A stretch of 13,334 bases of DNA from an uncultured Holdemanella sp. (GTDB lineage: Bacteria > Bacillota_I > Bacilli_A > Erysipelotrichales > Erysipelotrichaceae): positions 1-13,334 of the forward strand of contig NZ_CAKVMR010000057.1 of the NCBI RefSeq assembly GCF_934772795.1. Reading direction: 5' to 3'. This document shows, in pieces, positions 13,333 through 13,334 of this stretch. The translations under genes were made by a program, and so were the position numbers. Position 1 is the stretch's first letter. Each line of letters starts with the position of its first letter. The notes beneath the pieces are model-generated. The model worked only from the letters and a program-made list of their open reading frames with translations, searched no databases and was not told the DNA's origin.

Positions 13333-13334
13333 TT

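Overview
The window looks like AT-rich, low-GC Gram-positive (Firmicutes) DNA. The reasons are strong AAGGAGG-type ribosome binding sites, sigma-A-like promoters, no sign of outer-membrane components, and protein families common in gut Erysipelotrichia and Clostridia. The genus cannot be fixed from the sequence.

Two blocks meet near position 6520. The left block (1-6519) is the end of an integrated mobile element, of which only this side is visible. It ends at a 45-nt piece (6520-6564) that is exactly the 3' part of a tRNA-Arg(CCT): anticodon loop, 3' side of the anticodon stem, variable loop, T arm, acceptor strand and CCA, with no matching 5' half beside it. This is the usual scar of a tyrosine-recombinase element inserted in a tRNA gene. 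The intact tRNA, and probably the integrase, should lie left of the window.

All element genes are on the minus strand. In transcription order they are a RhuM/Fic fusion protein (own promoter with a palindromic operator), a Schlafen-like AlbA_2/ATPase-fold regulator (own promoter inside AT-rich repeats), then ParA, a short SSB, a Lar-like zinc-ribbon protein and ParB, tightly packed, and finally a secreted Ser/Lys-rich protein of unknown function. The set suggests maintenance of an element with a replicating or plasmid-like stage.

Between the RhuM promoter and the att scar lie about 390 bp without genes but full of structure. Eight copies of GTTCGGAT or GTTCGAAT occur in nested inverted pairs (6213-6408) that could fold into a branched form, followed by 11-bp-period direct repeats, another hairpin and a 9-bp direct repeat near the att core. 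This is the most interesting part of the window: a candidate centromere, origin, transfer origin or recombination accessory region.

The right block (6565-13334) is probably host chromosome. A four-gene minus-strand operon (membrane fusion protein, ABC ATPase, second membrane fusion protein with a large insertion, MacB-type permease) encodes a MacAB-like exporter. Divergent from it is a SulP-family anion transporter with a C-terminal STAS domain, closed by a good terminator.
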